Shown here in pieces: positions 1-8,341 of a stretch of DNA of 64,000 nt. The stretch is taken from NCBI RefSeq assembly GCF_013177295.1, contig NZ_CP053642.1:1054001-1118000 (forward strand), given 5' to 3'. This stretch comes from Actinomyces marmotae. GTDB lineage: Bacteria > Actinomycetota > Actinomycetes > Actinomycetales > Actinomycetaceae. The position numbers and the translations under genes were made by a program. Under the pieces are notes generated by a model, which saw nothing but the letters and a program-made list of their open reading frames with translations, was not told where the DNA came from and searched no databases. Each line of letters begins with the position of its first letter. Within the stretch, counting starts at the first letter, position 1.

Positions 1-690
1 GGCGCCGGCAAGACCACGGCCGCCCGCATGGCCTCCGCCCGTCTCTTCCCCTCCTCGGGGGCCGTGGAGGTCCTGGGGCGACGCCTGGGCAGGGTGGACA
101 TCTCCGAGCTCCACCCCCGCATCGGGCTGAGCTCGTCGGCGATGGCCTCCAGTTTCCAGGCGGGGGACCGCGTGCTCGACATCGTCCTGTCGGCCTCCTA
201 CGGCCGCATCGGCGTCTGGCGCGAGGAGTACGAGGACAAGGACACCGAGCGGGCCACCGCGCTGCTCACGGCGCTCGGCTCGGGCGCGCTTATCGAGCGC
301 CCCTGGGCGAGCCTGTCCTCCGGCGAGCGCAAGCGCGTGGAGATCGCCCGCGCCCTCATGCCCGACCCCGAGTTCCTCATCCTCGACGAGCCCGCCTCGG
401 GGCTCGACGTCGCCGGGCGCGAGCAGCTGCTGGGGGCGCTCAGCCAGATCGTGTCCACCCCCTCCTCCCCGACGATGGTCATGGTCACCCACCACCTGGA
501 GGAGATCCCGGTGGGCTTCACCCACGCCCTGGCCCTGCGCGGCGGGCGGGCCGTGGCCTCGGGCGCCCTGGGCGAGGTCCTCACCAGCTCGACCATGTCG
601 GCCACCTTCGGCCTGCCCCTGGAGATCACGAGGGACCGCGGGCGCTTCACCGCCCGCGGGGCCAGCGGCCCCGCCGTTCACCAGGCCTGA
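1..690 (+). CDS. ABC transporter ATP-binding protein, 5'-truncated by the window edge
   Basis: This is the ATPase subunit of an ABC importer or a stand-alone ABC ATPase. The window opens inside the Walker A motif: the first codons read GAGKTT and are in frame with the rest, so the true start lies upstream. The signature motif LSSGERKRVEIARAL (around base 315) is followed by Walker B and D-loop FLILDEPASGLD, and then by the H-loop VTHHLEE. The short C-terminal part resembles ModF/YlmA-type cytoplasmic ATPases, but the substrate cannot be judged. No permease gene follows, so any partner must lie upstream. The class is certain and the specificity unknown. Confidence 0.9.
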   Translation, partial: GAGKTTAARMASARLFPSSGAVEVLGRRLGRVDISELHPRIGLSSSAMASSFQAGDRVLDIVLSASYGRIGVWREEYEDKDTERATALLTALGSGALIERPWASLSSGERKRVEIARALMPDPEFLILDEPASGLDVAGREQLLGALSQIVSTPSSPTMVMVTHHLEEIPVGFTHALALRGGRAVASGALGEVLTSSTMSATFGLPLEITRDRGRFTARGASGPAVHQA

Positions 691-786
691 GCCGGGCCTG
701 GATCCGATCGGGGCGATCAGCGAGCCCCATCCCCATCCCACTCATCAACCACGGCCCAGTCCCATTGGGCAGAAAGCGAGACCGCC

Positions 787-1227
787 ATGGAATGGATCTG
801 GTGGCTCGGCGCCGCCCTCATCCTGGCCATCGTCGAGACCCTCTCGGCCGATCTCACCCTCCTCATGCTCGCTGGGGGCGCGCTCGGCGGCATGGTCGCC
901 TCCCTCCTGGGGGCGCCCCTGTGGCTGCAGGTGATCGGGGCCGCCGGGGTCGCCAGCCTGCTCCTCCTCGCCGTCCGCCCGGCCCTCAAGCGCCGCATGT
1001 CCGCCTCCGCGCCGAGGATGCGCACCAACGCCGACGCCATCGTCGGCTCATCCGGCCGAGCCCTGACCGCCGTGGACGCCCTGGGAGGCCGGGTCCGCCT
1101 GGGCGGGGCAGAGTGGAGCGCCCGCCTGGCCGAGGGCCACGGGCCCGGTGCCAGGCTCGAGCCCGGCGCGGCCATCACCGTCATCTCGATCGACGGCGCC
1201 ACCGCCGTCGTCGCCCCCGCTGACTGA
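787..1227 (+). CDS. NfeD family membrane protein
   Basis: A 146-residue membrane protein of the short NfeD type. Hydrophobic segments lie at about residues 4-25, 28-45 and 48-65, followed by a small soluble domain (about residues 80-146) of the OB-fold type found in NfeD proteins. NfeD proteins are typically encoded next to, and work with, SPFH-domain membrane proteins. Here the SPFH gene follows 64 bases downstream on the same strand, which supports the call. The start at 787 is the first ATG before the first membrane segment, and a weak purine-rich stretch (AGAAAGCGAG) precedes it. An organising role in membrane microdomains is inferred from the family. Confidence 0.87.
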   Translation: MEWIWWLGAALILAIVETLSADLTLLMLAGGALGGMVASLLGAPLWLQVIGAAGVASLLLLAVRPALKRRMSASAPRMRTNADAIVGSSGRALTAVDALGGRVRLGGAEWSARLAEGHGPGARLEPGAAITVISIDGATAVVAPAD

Positions 1228-1291
1228 CCAGTCATCCGCCCCGGGCCCTACCCCCGCGGCGGCCCCCTACCTACTGATCTAAGGAACTGAT

Positions 1292-2452
1292 ATGGAGAAC
1301 GTCATCCTCATCATCCTCGGCCTATTCCTCCTACTCGTCCTCGTGGCGATCGTGCGCGCCGTGAGGATCGTGCCCCAGTCGTACGCGATCATCGTCGAGC
1401 GCCTGGGCAAGTTCCAGGCCGAGTTCGGCGCGGGGATGCACCTCCTGGTGCCCTTCGTGGACCGCGTGCGCACCATCGTGGACCTGCGTGAGCAGGTGGT
1501 GTCCTTCCCGCCGCAGCCGGTTATCACCTCCGACAACCTCGTGGTGTCCATCGACTCCGTCATCTACTACCAGGTGACCGACCCCAAGCGCGCCACCTAC
1601 GAGATCTCCAACTACCTCCAGGCCATCGAGCAGCTCACCGTCACCACGCTGCGCAACGTCATCGGCGCCATGGACCTGGAGCAGACGCTGACCAGCCGCG
1701 ACCAGATCAACGGCCAGCTGCGCGGCGTCCTCGACCAGGCCACCGGCCGCTGGGGCATCCGCGTGAGCAACGTGGAACTCAAGTCCATCGACCCGCCCGC
1801 CTCCATCCAGGGCGCCATGGAGCAGCAGATGCGCGCCGAGCGCGACCGCCGCGCCGCCATCTTGACGGCCGAAGGCGTCAAGCAGTCCCAGATCCTCACG
1901 GCCGAGGGCGATAAGCAGTCCGCCATCCTGCGCGCCGAAGGCCAGGCCCAGTCCGCGATCCTCAAGGCCCAGGGCGAGTCCCGGGCCATCCTCCAGGTCT
2001 TCGACGCCATCCACCGCGGCAACGCCGACCCCAAGCTGCTGGCCTACCAGTACCTGCAGACCCTGCCCAAGATCGCCAACGGCCAGTCCTCCAAGATGTG
2101 GGTGGTGCCCACGGAGTTCACCGCGGCTCTCAACGGCATTGCCGGCGCGCTGGGCGGAAAGGGAGCCGACGGCCCATCGGCCGCCTTCGCCGACGCCGGT
2201 GACTCCGGTGAGGTCCGGGTGGATCTGGCGGGCATGGAGACCGGCCTCGACATCGCCTCCGACCTGGCCGCCACGAACCTGCAGACCCCCGAGGAGGCCC
2301 TGGCGCAGGCCCGCGGCGAGGCGGCCTCCGCCTCGCAGGAGGCGGCCGAGGCGCCGCAGTCCACCGGTGGGGCTGACCCGGCGGGCCCCTCCTTCCCGGC
2401 GTCGCGGGGCGGCGCGCACCGCCAGGAGCCCGAGCCCCCGGCGCAGGGGTGA
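1292..2452 (+). CDS. SPFH/Band 7 domain membrane protein (stomatin/QmcA type)
   Basis: A 386-residue SPFH protein. The N-terminal membrane anchor is at about residues 3-25. It is followed by the Band 7 core with the typical RIVPQSYAIIVERLGKF opening and the FPPQPVITSDNLVVSID stretch. The long helix rich in repeated AEG.KQS..L units (about residues 180-235) is the flotillin/stomatin oligomerisation coil. The last 90 residues are Ala/Glu/Pro-rich and probably disordered. AAGGA stands seven bases before the ATG. It probably forms an operon with the NfeD gene and assembles into membrane rings with it. Members often support membrane-protein quality control, but the exact role here is inferred. Confidence 0.93.
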   Translation: MENVILIILGLFLLLVLVAIVRAVRIVPQSYAIIVERLGKFQAEFGAGMHLLVPFVDRVRTIVDLREQVVSFPPQPVITSDNLVVSIDSVIYYQVTDPKRATYEISNYLQAIEQLTVTTLRNVIGAMDLEQTLTSRDQINGQLRGVLDQATGRWGIRVSNVELKSIDPPASIQGAMEQQMRAERDRRAAILTAEGVKQSQILTAEGDKQSAILRAEGQAQSAILKAQGESRAILQVFDAIHRGNADPKLLAYQYLQTLPKIANGQSSKMWVVPTEFTAALNGIAGALGGKGADGPSAAFADAGDSGEVRVDLAGMETGLDIASDLAATNLQTPEEALAQARGEAASASQEAAEAPQSTGGADPAGPSFPASRGGAHRQEPEPPAQG

Positions 2453-2596
2453 GGCGCGTCCCAAAACCCAACGGCGCAACGGGGGGACATGGAATCGGCC
2501 GACCAGCCGTCCTAGTCTCCCCGTTGTGCTGCCTGCCCTCTCACGCCCTCCCCTCGATCTCGCCCCCTGCCGCCCCCTCCGCCAGGGGGACCTACG

Positions 2597-3466
2597 ATGA
2601 TCGTCCCCGTCGAGCACGGCGATGACGACCGCCTCGCCGACTACACGCGCCTGACCGACGTCGCCTTGCGCCGCCGCCTTGAGACCGAGCGCGGGCTGTA
2701 CATGGCCGAATCCACCAAGGTGATCGCCAGGGCCGTGGAGGCCGGGCACGCCCCCCGCTCCTTCCTCACGGCGCCCCGCCACCTGGACGAGATGGCGCCG
2801 CTCATCGCAGCGGCCGCCGGCTGCCAGGGCGATCCCGAGGGCGGGCCCGTGCCCGTCTACGTCGCCGAGGAGGCCGTGCTGGAGTCCATCACCGGATTCC
2901 ACCTTCACCGGGGGGCGCTGGCCGCCATGAACCGCCCTGCTCTCACCCCGGTCCCTCGGTTGCTCGCAGCGGCCCGCGGGGGAGCGGGCGCCCGCCGGGT
3001 GGCGGTCCTCGAGGACCTCGTCGACCACACGAACGTGGGCGCGGCCTTCCGCTCCGCGGCCGCCCTGGGGATGGACGCCGTGCTCGTCACGCCGCGCTGC
3101 GCCGACCCGCTCTACCGGCGCGCCGTGCGCGTCTCCATGGGCACCGTCTTCCAGGTGCCGTGGACGCGCATCGATCCCTGGCCGGCCCTCGCCGACCTCC
3201 ACGCGGCGGGCTTCACCGTGGCGGCCATGGCCCTGTCCGAGGACTCGACGAGCCTCGATGCCTTCGCCGCCTCGCCCGCCTGCACCTCCCCGGGATCCCG
3301 AGTCGCCCTCGTCCTGGGCACCGAGGGCGATGGGCTGCGACGGCGCACCGTGAGCGCCTGCGACGCCGTCGTGCGCATCCCCATGGCCGCAGGAGTGGAT
3401 TCCCTCAACGTGGCCGCCGCGGCCGCCGTCGCCTTCTGGGCGCTGCGAGTCCCGGGGGAGGGCTGA
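2597..3466 (+). CDS. TrmH/SpoU-family RNA 2'-O-methyltransferase
   Basis: A 289-residue SPOUT methyltransferase that transfers a methyl group from S-adenosylmethionine to a ribose 2'-hydroxyl in tRNA or rRNA. The N-terminal third is a substrate-binding domain (LETERGLYMAESTKVIARAV). The catalytic part contains the three SpoU motifs: LEDLVDHTNVGAAFRSAAAL around residue 140, VLGTEGDGL near 240, and IPMAAGVDSLNVAAAAAV near 265, which form the knotted cofactor site. A GGGGGA tract stands about eight bases before the ATG. The target nucleotide cannot be told from sequence. The gene ends before a strong hairpin shared with the convergent PTS gene. Confidence 0.92.
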   Translation: MIVPVEHGDDDRLADYTRLTDVALRRRLETERGLYMAESTKVIARAVEAGHAPRSFLTAPRHLDEMAPLIAAAAGCQGDPEGGPVPVYVAEEAVLESITGFHLHRGALAAMNRPALTPVPRLLAAARGGAGARRVAVLEDLVDHTNVGAAFRSAAALGMDAVLVTPRCADPLYRRAVRVSMGTVFQVPWTRIDPWPALADLHAAGFTVAAMALSEDSTSLDAFAASPACTSPGSRVALVLGTEGDGLRRRTVSACDAVVRIPMAAGVDSLNVAAAAAVAFWALRVPGEG

Positions 3467-3489
3467 GGGTCCGGCCCCCGATCCCCGGG

Positions 3490-3531
3490 CTCCCGCCCGC
3501 TCCTCCCAACCTCCCGCCCGCTCCTCCCAAC
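3490..3531. repeat. Perfect tandem duplication of a 21-bp unit
   Basis: Two identical 21-bp copies, 3490-3510 and 3511-3531, sit back to back in the gap after the RNA methyltransferase gene. The unit is C-rich and reads CTCCCGCCCGCTCCTCCCAA plus one C. No coding role is seen. Confidence 0.9.
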
Positions 3532-3543
3532 GCGGCGGCACGG

Positions 3544-3582
3544 CTGAGGGCCGGCGCCCCACGGGGGAGCGCCGGCCCTCAG
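3544..3582. terminator. Bidirectional hairpin terminator between convergent genes
   Basis: A perfect 14-bp stem (3544-3557 with 3569-3582) closes an 11-base loop, midway between the stop codons of the RNA methyltransferase (+) and PTS (-) genes. There is no long T tract, as is usual for GC-rich actinobacterial terminators. Confidence 0.75.
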
Positions 3583-3637
3583 AGCCGAACCACCCGGCCG
3601 ATCCCCGCCCGAGGATCGGGCGAGGATCAGTCCAGGA

Positions 3638-5740
3638 TCAATCCTGGGCGGTGATGCGCAGGAGCGCGGCGCCCCGCTCGATGCCGCCGGAGGCCACCAA
3701 CTCGACGGAGGCGAACTTCGCGGTGTTGGTGACGAGCACCGGGGTGGTCAGCGAGTAGCCGGCCTCCTCGACGACGGCGCGGTCGACGCGCACGAGCTCC
3801 TGGCCGGCCGTGACCCGGTCGCCCTGCTTGACCTTGACGTCGAAGCCCTTGCCCTCCAGGTTGACGGTGTCGATGCCCACGTGGATGAGCAACTCGACGC
3901 CGTTGTCCAGGTTGATGCCGTAAGCGTGGCCTGAGGCGGGGGCGACGACGACCGTCCCAGCCGCGGGGGCCGTCACGACGATCTCGCCCGAGGGCGTCAC
4001 GCCCGCGCCGTCACCGACTGCCCCGGTGGAGAACACGGGGTCCGGCACATCGGCCAGGGCCACGACATCACCGACGAGCGGAGAGGCGATCTCGGTGACC
4101 GCGCCGGGCTTGAGCGCCTCGGCGACGCCAGCGGCTCCGGCGGCGCCAGCGGCTCCGGCCTCAAGCGCCAGATCCGCGGCGGTGTCCTCAGCGGGGGCCT
4201 CGACGGCGCCGCCGGCGGCGGCGGCCATGGCGGCTGCGCGCTCCTCCTTCGTGCGGTAGTCGGTGATGATGATGAGCACCATGGCGGTCAGGAAGGCCGC
4301 CGTGATGCCCACGACGTAGAGGAACATCGGGGAGAAGACCGGGATGGTCAGCAGCGAGGTGAACACGAAGGTCGAGGCCTTCAGGCCACCGCCGATGCCG
4401 ACGATGAGGCCGCCCACGGCGCAGCCGATGAGCATGCGCGGGTAGACCCGCTTGAAGCGCAGGTGGATGCCGTAGAGGGAGGGCTCGGAGATACCACCGA
4501 GGAGGCCCGCGGCGAGGGCGCCCGAGGCGGTCTGGCGCATGACGCGGTCCTTGTCGCGGATGGCCAGGACGAGCACGCCGGCGGTGGCGCCGAAGCAGGC
4601 GAAGTTCCAGGTGCCCATGGGGCCCTGGATGAAGTCGTAGCCCAGGGTGTCGATGTTGATCAGCATGAGCGCGTTGAGCGGCCAGTGCAGGCCCAGCGGC
4701 ACCAGGAAGGGGTAGAGCAGCGGGATGACGATCGCAAAGACGATCGGCGCGCTGTTGTTGAGCCACGCCAGGCCGGCGCCGATGGCGCTACCGGCCCACA
4801 CGCCGATGGGGCCCAGGAGGAAGGCGGTGACCGGCATCATGACGACGAAGGAGAGGAAGGGGACGAAGACCATCTGGAGGTTGACCGGGATGATCTTCTG
4901 CAGGCCCTTGTACAGCGGCGCGAGGACCGCGACCATGATGAGCGGGACGAACACCTGGCCGCCGTAGTCATTGAGCTGCATGGGCAGGCCGAAGATGTGC
5001 GCGACGCAGGACTCGGTGCCCAGCGTGTGGTTCGTCGTGCAGGTGACCTGGTCGGAGAACTTCAGGGCCTGGGTGAACATGCCCGATCCCGAGGCGGTCT
5101 CGGTGTACGCCTTGGAGCTCAGGCTCATGAAGTTCGGGGTCATCAGCGCGGCCATGACGGCCGTGCCGACCCAGGGGTCGATGTTGAGCTTCTTGGCGGC
5201 GTTGTAGGCCACCATGATCGGCAGGAAGTAGAACACCGAGCGCCACATGGAGTCCACGAAGACCCAGGTGGCGCCCTTGGCCGCGTCGTCCCGGAAGTCG
5301 ACGATGCCCAGCGCGTCGAGCATCGCCTCGAAGGCGATGATGAGCGAGGCGCCGAGCAGCACGGGCAGCAGCGGGCGGAAGGAGTCGGAGAGGTACTCGA
5401 AGAAGGCGTCGATGATCGCGTTCTTCCCGCGTGCCTTGGAGCGGGCGGCCGCCTTGACGTCGGCGTCGGACATGGCCCCGGCGCTCTTCATCGCGGGCAG
5501 GTTCATGATTTCGGTGTACACGCCCTGGACGGCGCCGCCGATGACGATCTGGTAGCGGTCACCGGACTGGGGAACCGCGCCGAGGACTCCGGGGATGGCC
5601 TCGACGGTGGCCTTGTCAATGACCGAGGCGTCGTGGAGTTCGAACCGGAGGCGGGTGGCGCAGTGCGTGAGGTGGACGATGTTGTCCGCCCCACCGACCG
5701 CGTCGAGGATCGCCTCGGGCGTGCTCGTGGTGGTGGTCAT
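3638..5740 (-). CDS. PTS beta-glucoside-type transporter, fused EIIBCA
   Basis: A 700-residue membrane permease that imports and phosphorylates a sugar using phosphoryl groups from HPr. The domain order is EIIB, EIIC, EIIA. EIIB carries the phospho-cysteine in LTHCATRLRFE (Cys27). EIIC spans about residues 95-480 with ten or so membrane segments and the GISEPSLYGI motif. A Gly/Ala-rich linker leads to EIIA, whose phospho-histidine lies in LLIHVGIDTVNL (about His620). The order and motifs fit the BglF/sucrose/trehalose family, and beta-glucoside is the best guess. The start at 5740 is chosen because AGAAAGG precedes it and EIIB begins there; the reading frame stays open for 145 more codons upstream. 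Confidence 0.93.
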   Translation of the reverse strand: MTTTTSTPEAILDAVGGADNIVHLTHCATRLRFELHDASVIDKATVEAIPGVLGAVPQSGDRYQIVIGGAVQGVYTEIMNLPAMKSAGAMSDADVKAAARSKARGKNAIIDAFFEYLSDSFRPLLPVLLGASLIIAFEAMLDALGIVDFRDDAAKGATWVFVDSMWRSVFYFLPIMVAYNAAKKLNIDPWVGTAVMAALMTPNFMSLSSKAYTETASGSGMFTQALKFSDQVTCTTNHTLGTESCVAHIFGLPMQLNDYGGQVFVPLIMVAVLAPLYKGLQKIIPVNLQMVFVPFLSFVVMMPVTAFLLGPIGVWAGSAIGAGLAWLNNSAPIVFAIVIPLLYPFLVPLGLHWPLNALMLINIDTLGYDFIQGPMGTWNFACFGATAGVLVLAIRDKDRVMRQTASGALAAGLLGGISEPSLYGIHLRFKRVYPRMLIGCAVGGLIVGIGGGLKASTFVFTSLLTIPVFSPMFLYVVGITAAFLTAMVLIIITDYRTKEERAAAMAAAAGGAVEAPAEDTAADLALEAGAAGAAGAAGVAEALKPGAVTEIASPLVGDVVALADVPDPVFSTGAVGDGAGVTPSGEIVVTAPAAGTVVVAPASGHAYGINLDNGVELLIHVGIDTVNLEGKGFDVKVKQGDRVTAGQELVRVDRAVVEEAGYSLTTPVLVTNTAKFASVELVASGGIERGAALLRITAQD

Positions 5741-5769
5741 GGCGTGGGAATGCCTTTCTGACGTGTGGC

Positions 5770-5792
5770 CCGACGGCGGGCAGTACCGTCGG
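5770..5792 (-). promoter_or_regulatory. Hairpin in the PTS leader
   Basis: A 7-bp perfect inverted repeat (5770-5776 with 5786-5792) with a 9-base loop lies inside the predicted leader, between promoter and ribosome-binding site. PTS genes of this family are often controlled by BglG/LicT antitermination or a repressor; which, if either, applies here is unknown. Confidence 0.35.
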
Positions 5793-5861
5793 CATAGCGA
5801 TTCTCCGGGCCCTGGGATCGGCCGCGCGGGCGGATGGGCGCGGGGATGCCGCTTTGCTGAG

Positions 5862-5890
5862 ATGTTACAGCCCTGTGAGGACTGCCTCAA
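5862..5890 (-). promoter_or_regulatory. Promoter of the PTS gene
   Basis: On the minus strand a -35 box TTGAGG (5885-5890) and a -10 box TAACAT (5862-5867) are separated by 17 bp. This predicts a transcript starting near 5855 with a leader of about 115 bases. Confidence 0.6.
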
Positions 5891-5995
5891 TCCTGCGGGG
5901 GCTCGGCGCCGGACCGGGGACGTTCCGCGCCGTGCCGGAGCGGCGGCCCGGCCCCCGCCCGCGCGGCTCCGGCGGGAGCGCTCCGGCGCGCCCCG

Positions 5996-6001
5996 TAGCA
6001 T
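5996..6001 (+). promoter_or_regulatory. -10 box of the leaderless ABC-F gene
   Basis: TAGCAT ends seven bases before the GTG start and no Shine-Dalgarno sequence is present, so transcript and coding sequence probably begin together. Confidence 0.5.
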
Positions 6002-6008
6002 GTCCGCC

Positions 6009-7667
6009 GTGATCAACGTCCAGGACCTCACCCTGCGCATCGGCGCCCGTCGGCTCGTGGCCGGCGCCGGTTTCCGCGTCGACAAGGGCATGCGCATCGG
6101 TCTTGTCGGCCGCAACGGCGCCGGGAAGACCACGATGACCAAGCTCCTGGCCGCCGCCTCGGTGGCCCAGGGCACCAGTCAGGCCGTGGCCGACGGCGAC
6201 GAGCGCCACGGCCTGGACGCCGTCGAGCACGAGGGGACGATCTCCTGCAACGGGACGGTCGGCTACCTGCCTCAGGACACGAAGGTCGGGGACCTGGGCG
6301 AGATCGCCCGCGACCGCATCCTGTCGGCCCGCGGCATCGACTCCCTCCTGGCCCGCATCCGCAAGGCGGAGGAGCGCATCTCCACCACCGAGGGCGACGC
6401 CATGGCCAAGGCCCTGGACCGCTACACCCGCCTCGACCACGAGTTCACCATGGCCGGAGGCTACGCCGCGGCCTCCGAGGCCGCCCGCATCGCCGCGGCG
6501 CTGTCCCTGCCCGACCGCGTCCTCGACCAGCCCATCGGCACGCTCTCCGGTGGCCAGCGGCGCCGTGTCGAGCTCGCCCGCGTCCTGTTCGCCCACCCCG
6601 ACACGCTGCTCCTCGACGAGCCCACGAACCACCTGGACCACGACTCCATCGTCTGGCTGCGCGACCACCTGCGCGCCTACTCCGGCGGCTTCATCGTCAT
6701 CAGCCACGACGTCGAGCTCCTGCGCGACACCGTCAACCAGGTCATGCACCTGGACGCCAACCGCGGGGCCCTCGACGTCTACCACCTCGGCTGGGACGCC
6801 TACCTCAAGCAACGGGCCGACGACGAGCACCGGCGCCGCCGCGAGCGGGCCAACGCGGAGAAGAAGGCCGCGACCCTGCGCGCCCAGGGCGAGAAGATGC
6901 GCGCCAAGGCCACCAAGGCCGTCGCCGCCCAGCAGATGCTCAAGCGCGCCGAGAGGCTCATGGCCGGCCTGGAGGCCGAGCAGCAGGCGGACAAGGTCGC
7001 CCACCTGCGCTTCCCGGACCCAGCCCCCTGCGGCAAGACGCCGCTCAAGGCCGCCGGGCTGTCCAAGGCCTACGGCTCCCTGGAGGTCTTCGCCGGGGTG
7101 GACCTGGCGATCGACCGGGGCTCTCGCGTGGTGGTCCTCGGCCTCAACGGCGCCGGCAAGACGACGCTCCTGCGCCTCCTGGCCGGCGTCGAGACCCCGG
7201 ACTCCGGCGAGGTCCTGCCCGGGCACGGGCTCAAGATCGGCTACTACGCCCAGGAGCACGAGACCATCGACAACGATCGCACCGTGGTGGAGAACCTGCG
7301 CTCAGCCGCCCCGGAGATGGACGACACTCAGGTGCGCGGCGTGCTCGGCTCCTTCCTGTTCTCGGGGGCGGACGCCGACAAGCCCGCCCGGGTCCTGTCC
7401 GGCGGGGAGAAGACGCGCCTAGCCCTGGCGATCCTCGTGGTCTCCAGCGCCAACGTCCTGCTGCTCGATGAGCCCACGAACAACCTCGACCCGGCCAGCC
7501 GCGAGGAGATCCTGCGGGCGCTGTCCACCTTCACCGGCGCCGTCGTGCTCGTCACCCACGACGAGGGTGCGGTGACCGCCCTCAATCCCGACCGGGTGCT
7601 GCTGCTGCCCGACGGCGACGAGGACCTGTGGGGGGACGACTACCTCGAGCTCGTGGCCATGGCGTGA
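6009..7667 (+). CDS. ABC-F family ATP-binding protein
   Basis: A 552-residue soluble protein with two ABC ATPase domains and no membrane segments, as in ribosome-associated ABC-F translation factors. Domain 1 has Walker A GRNGAGKTT, signature LSGGQRRRVELARVL and LLLDEPTNHLD. Domain 2 has GLNGAGKTT, LSGGEKTRLALAIL and LLLDEPTNNLD. A charged helical linker (around bases 6790-7000) joins them. The GTG at 6009 is preferred because TAGCAT (5996-6001) lies seven bases before it, the spacing of a leaderless promoter, and the protein then starts INVQDLTLRIG. An ATG at 6000 is the alternative. Neighbours give no hint of antibiotic resistance versus housekeeping. Confidence 0.9.
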   Translation: MINVQDLTLRIGARRLVAGAGFRVDKGMRIGLVGRNGAGKTTMTKLLAAASVAQGTSQAVADGDERHGLDAVEHEGTISCNGTVGYLPQDTKVGDLGEIARDRILSARGIDSLLARIRKAEERISTTEGDAMAKALDRYTRLDHEFTMAGGYAAASEAARIAAALSLPDRVLDQPIGTLSGGQRRRVELARVLFAHPDTLLLDEPTNHLDHDSIVWLRDHLRAYSGGFIVISHDVELLRDTVNQVMHLDANRGALDVYHLGWDAYLKQRADDEHRRRRERANAEKKAATLRAQGEKMRAKATKAVAAQQMLKRAERLMAGLEAEQQADKVAHLRFPDPAPCGKTPLKAAGLSKAYGSLEVFAGVDLAIDRGSRVVVLGLNGAGKTTLLRLLAGVETPDSGEVLPGHGLKIGYYAQEHETIDNDRTVVENLRSAAPEMDDTQVRGVLGSFLFSGADADKPARVLSGGEKTRLALAILVVSSANVLLLDEPTNNLDPASREEILRALSTFTGAVVLVTHDEGAVTALNPDRVLLLPDGDEDLWGDDYLELVAMA

Positions 7668-7811
7668 TCGGGGCCCGGCCTGAGCCCGACTGGGGCCCGG
7701 TCCCCTCTGGCCGACCCTGACCGGCCCCTGGCCGGGTGCTGGGCGCGGCCGGCCTGAGACCCGGTGGGCGACGGTGAGTGCCGTCACTCGGTGATCCGAG
7801 GGGCGCGGACG

Positions 7812-7817
7812 TAGGGT
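7812..7817 (+). promoter_or_regulatory. -10 box of erpA
   Basis: TAGGGT predicts transcription from about 7824, within a nested palindrome that forms most of the leader. Confidence 0.45.
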
Positions 7818-7819
7818 AG

Positions 7820-7858
7820 TCGTGAATGACCACGTCGATCGACGTGGACGATTCACGA
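7820..7858. promoter_or_regulatory. Nested 39-bp palindrome in the erpA leader
   Basis: An inner 18-bp perfect palindrome (7830-7847) is flanked by an outer 8-bp inverted repeat (7820-7827 with 7851-7858). It lies just downstream of the -10 box and 17 bases before the erpA start. It could be an operator or a leader RNA hairpin. Confidence 0.6.
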
Positions 7859-7875
7859 AAAGTACGGAGACAGTC

Positions 7876-8271
7876 ATGACCCAGACTCTTGAGACCGTGA
7901 GCAACGGGACCGCCGAGGCGCCCGAGCACGAGGTCCTCCTCACCGAGGCCGCCGCCGCCAAGGTCGCCTCCCTCCTGGAGCAGGAGGGCCGGGATGACCT
8001 GCGCCTGCGCGTGGCCGTGCAGCCCGGCGGCTGCTCCGGCCTCGTCTACCAGCTCTACTTCGACGAGCGCGTTCTCGACGGCGACGCCGTGCGCGCCTTC
8101 CCGACCGGTGGCGGCGCCATGGAGAGCGTCGAGGTGGTCGTGGACCGCATGAGCGTGCCCTACCTGTCCGGCGCGACCATCGACTTCGCGGACACGATCG
8201 AGAAGCAGGGCTTCACCATCGAGAACCCGAACGCGGCCGGCACCTGCGCCTGCGGCGAGTCCTTCCACTGA
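7876..8271 (+). CDS. erpA: Iron-sulfur cluster insertion protein, A-type carrier (ErpA/HesB family)
   Basis: A 131-residue A-type carrier that receives Fe-S clusters from a scaffold and hands them to target enzymes. The three cluster cysteines are present: one in QPGGCSGLVYQL (mid-protein) and two in the C-terminal GTCACGESF. GGAGA precedes the ATG at 7876 by five bases, and a weak in-frame upstream start at 7822 is rejected because the family begins at about this point. The gene stands alone with its own promoter and a structured leader. The symbol follows common annotation of this actinobacterial protein. Confidence 0.9.
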   Translation: MTQTLETVSNGTAEAPEHEVLLTEAAAAKVASLLEQEGRDDLRLRVAVQPGGCSGLVYQLYFDERVLDGDAVRAFPTGGGAMESVEVVVDRMSVPYLSGATIDFADTIEKQGFTIENPNAAGTCACGESFH

Positions 8272-8341
8272 TTCCCACTGAGCGGGTCCCTCCGCCGCCA
8301 TGAGCGGCTGGAGGACCGCTCACCGACACGAGAGGCAAGTA

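Noticed and set aside
1331..3562. A 743-codon open frame on the minus strand opposite the SPFH and RNA methyltransferase genes.
   Set aside because: Its translation is Gly/Arg/His-rich low-complexity sequence typical of an antisense shadow in GC-rich DNA, and the opposite strand encodes recognisable protein families.
3638..5740. The PTS permease as a glucose-specific transporter.
   Set aside because: The fused B-C-A order and EIIC motifs fit the beta-glucoside/sucrose/trehalose branch better; the substrate is left open.
5741..6175. The 145-codon upstream extension of the PTS open frame.
   Set aside because: It contains the promoter and leader, overlaps the divergent ABC-F gene and encodes Arg/Pro-rich sequence. 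The EIIB domain begins at the chosen ATG.
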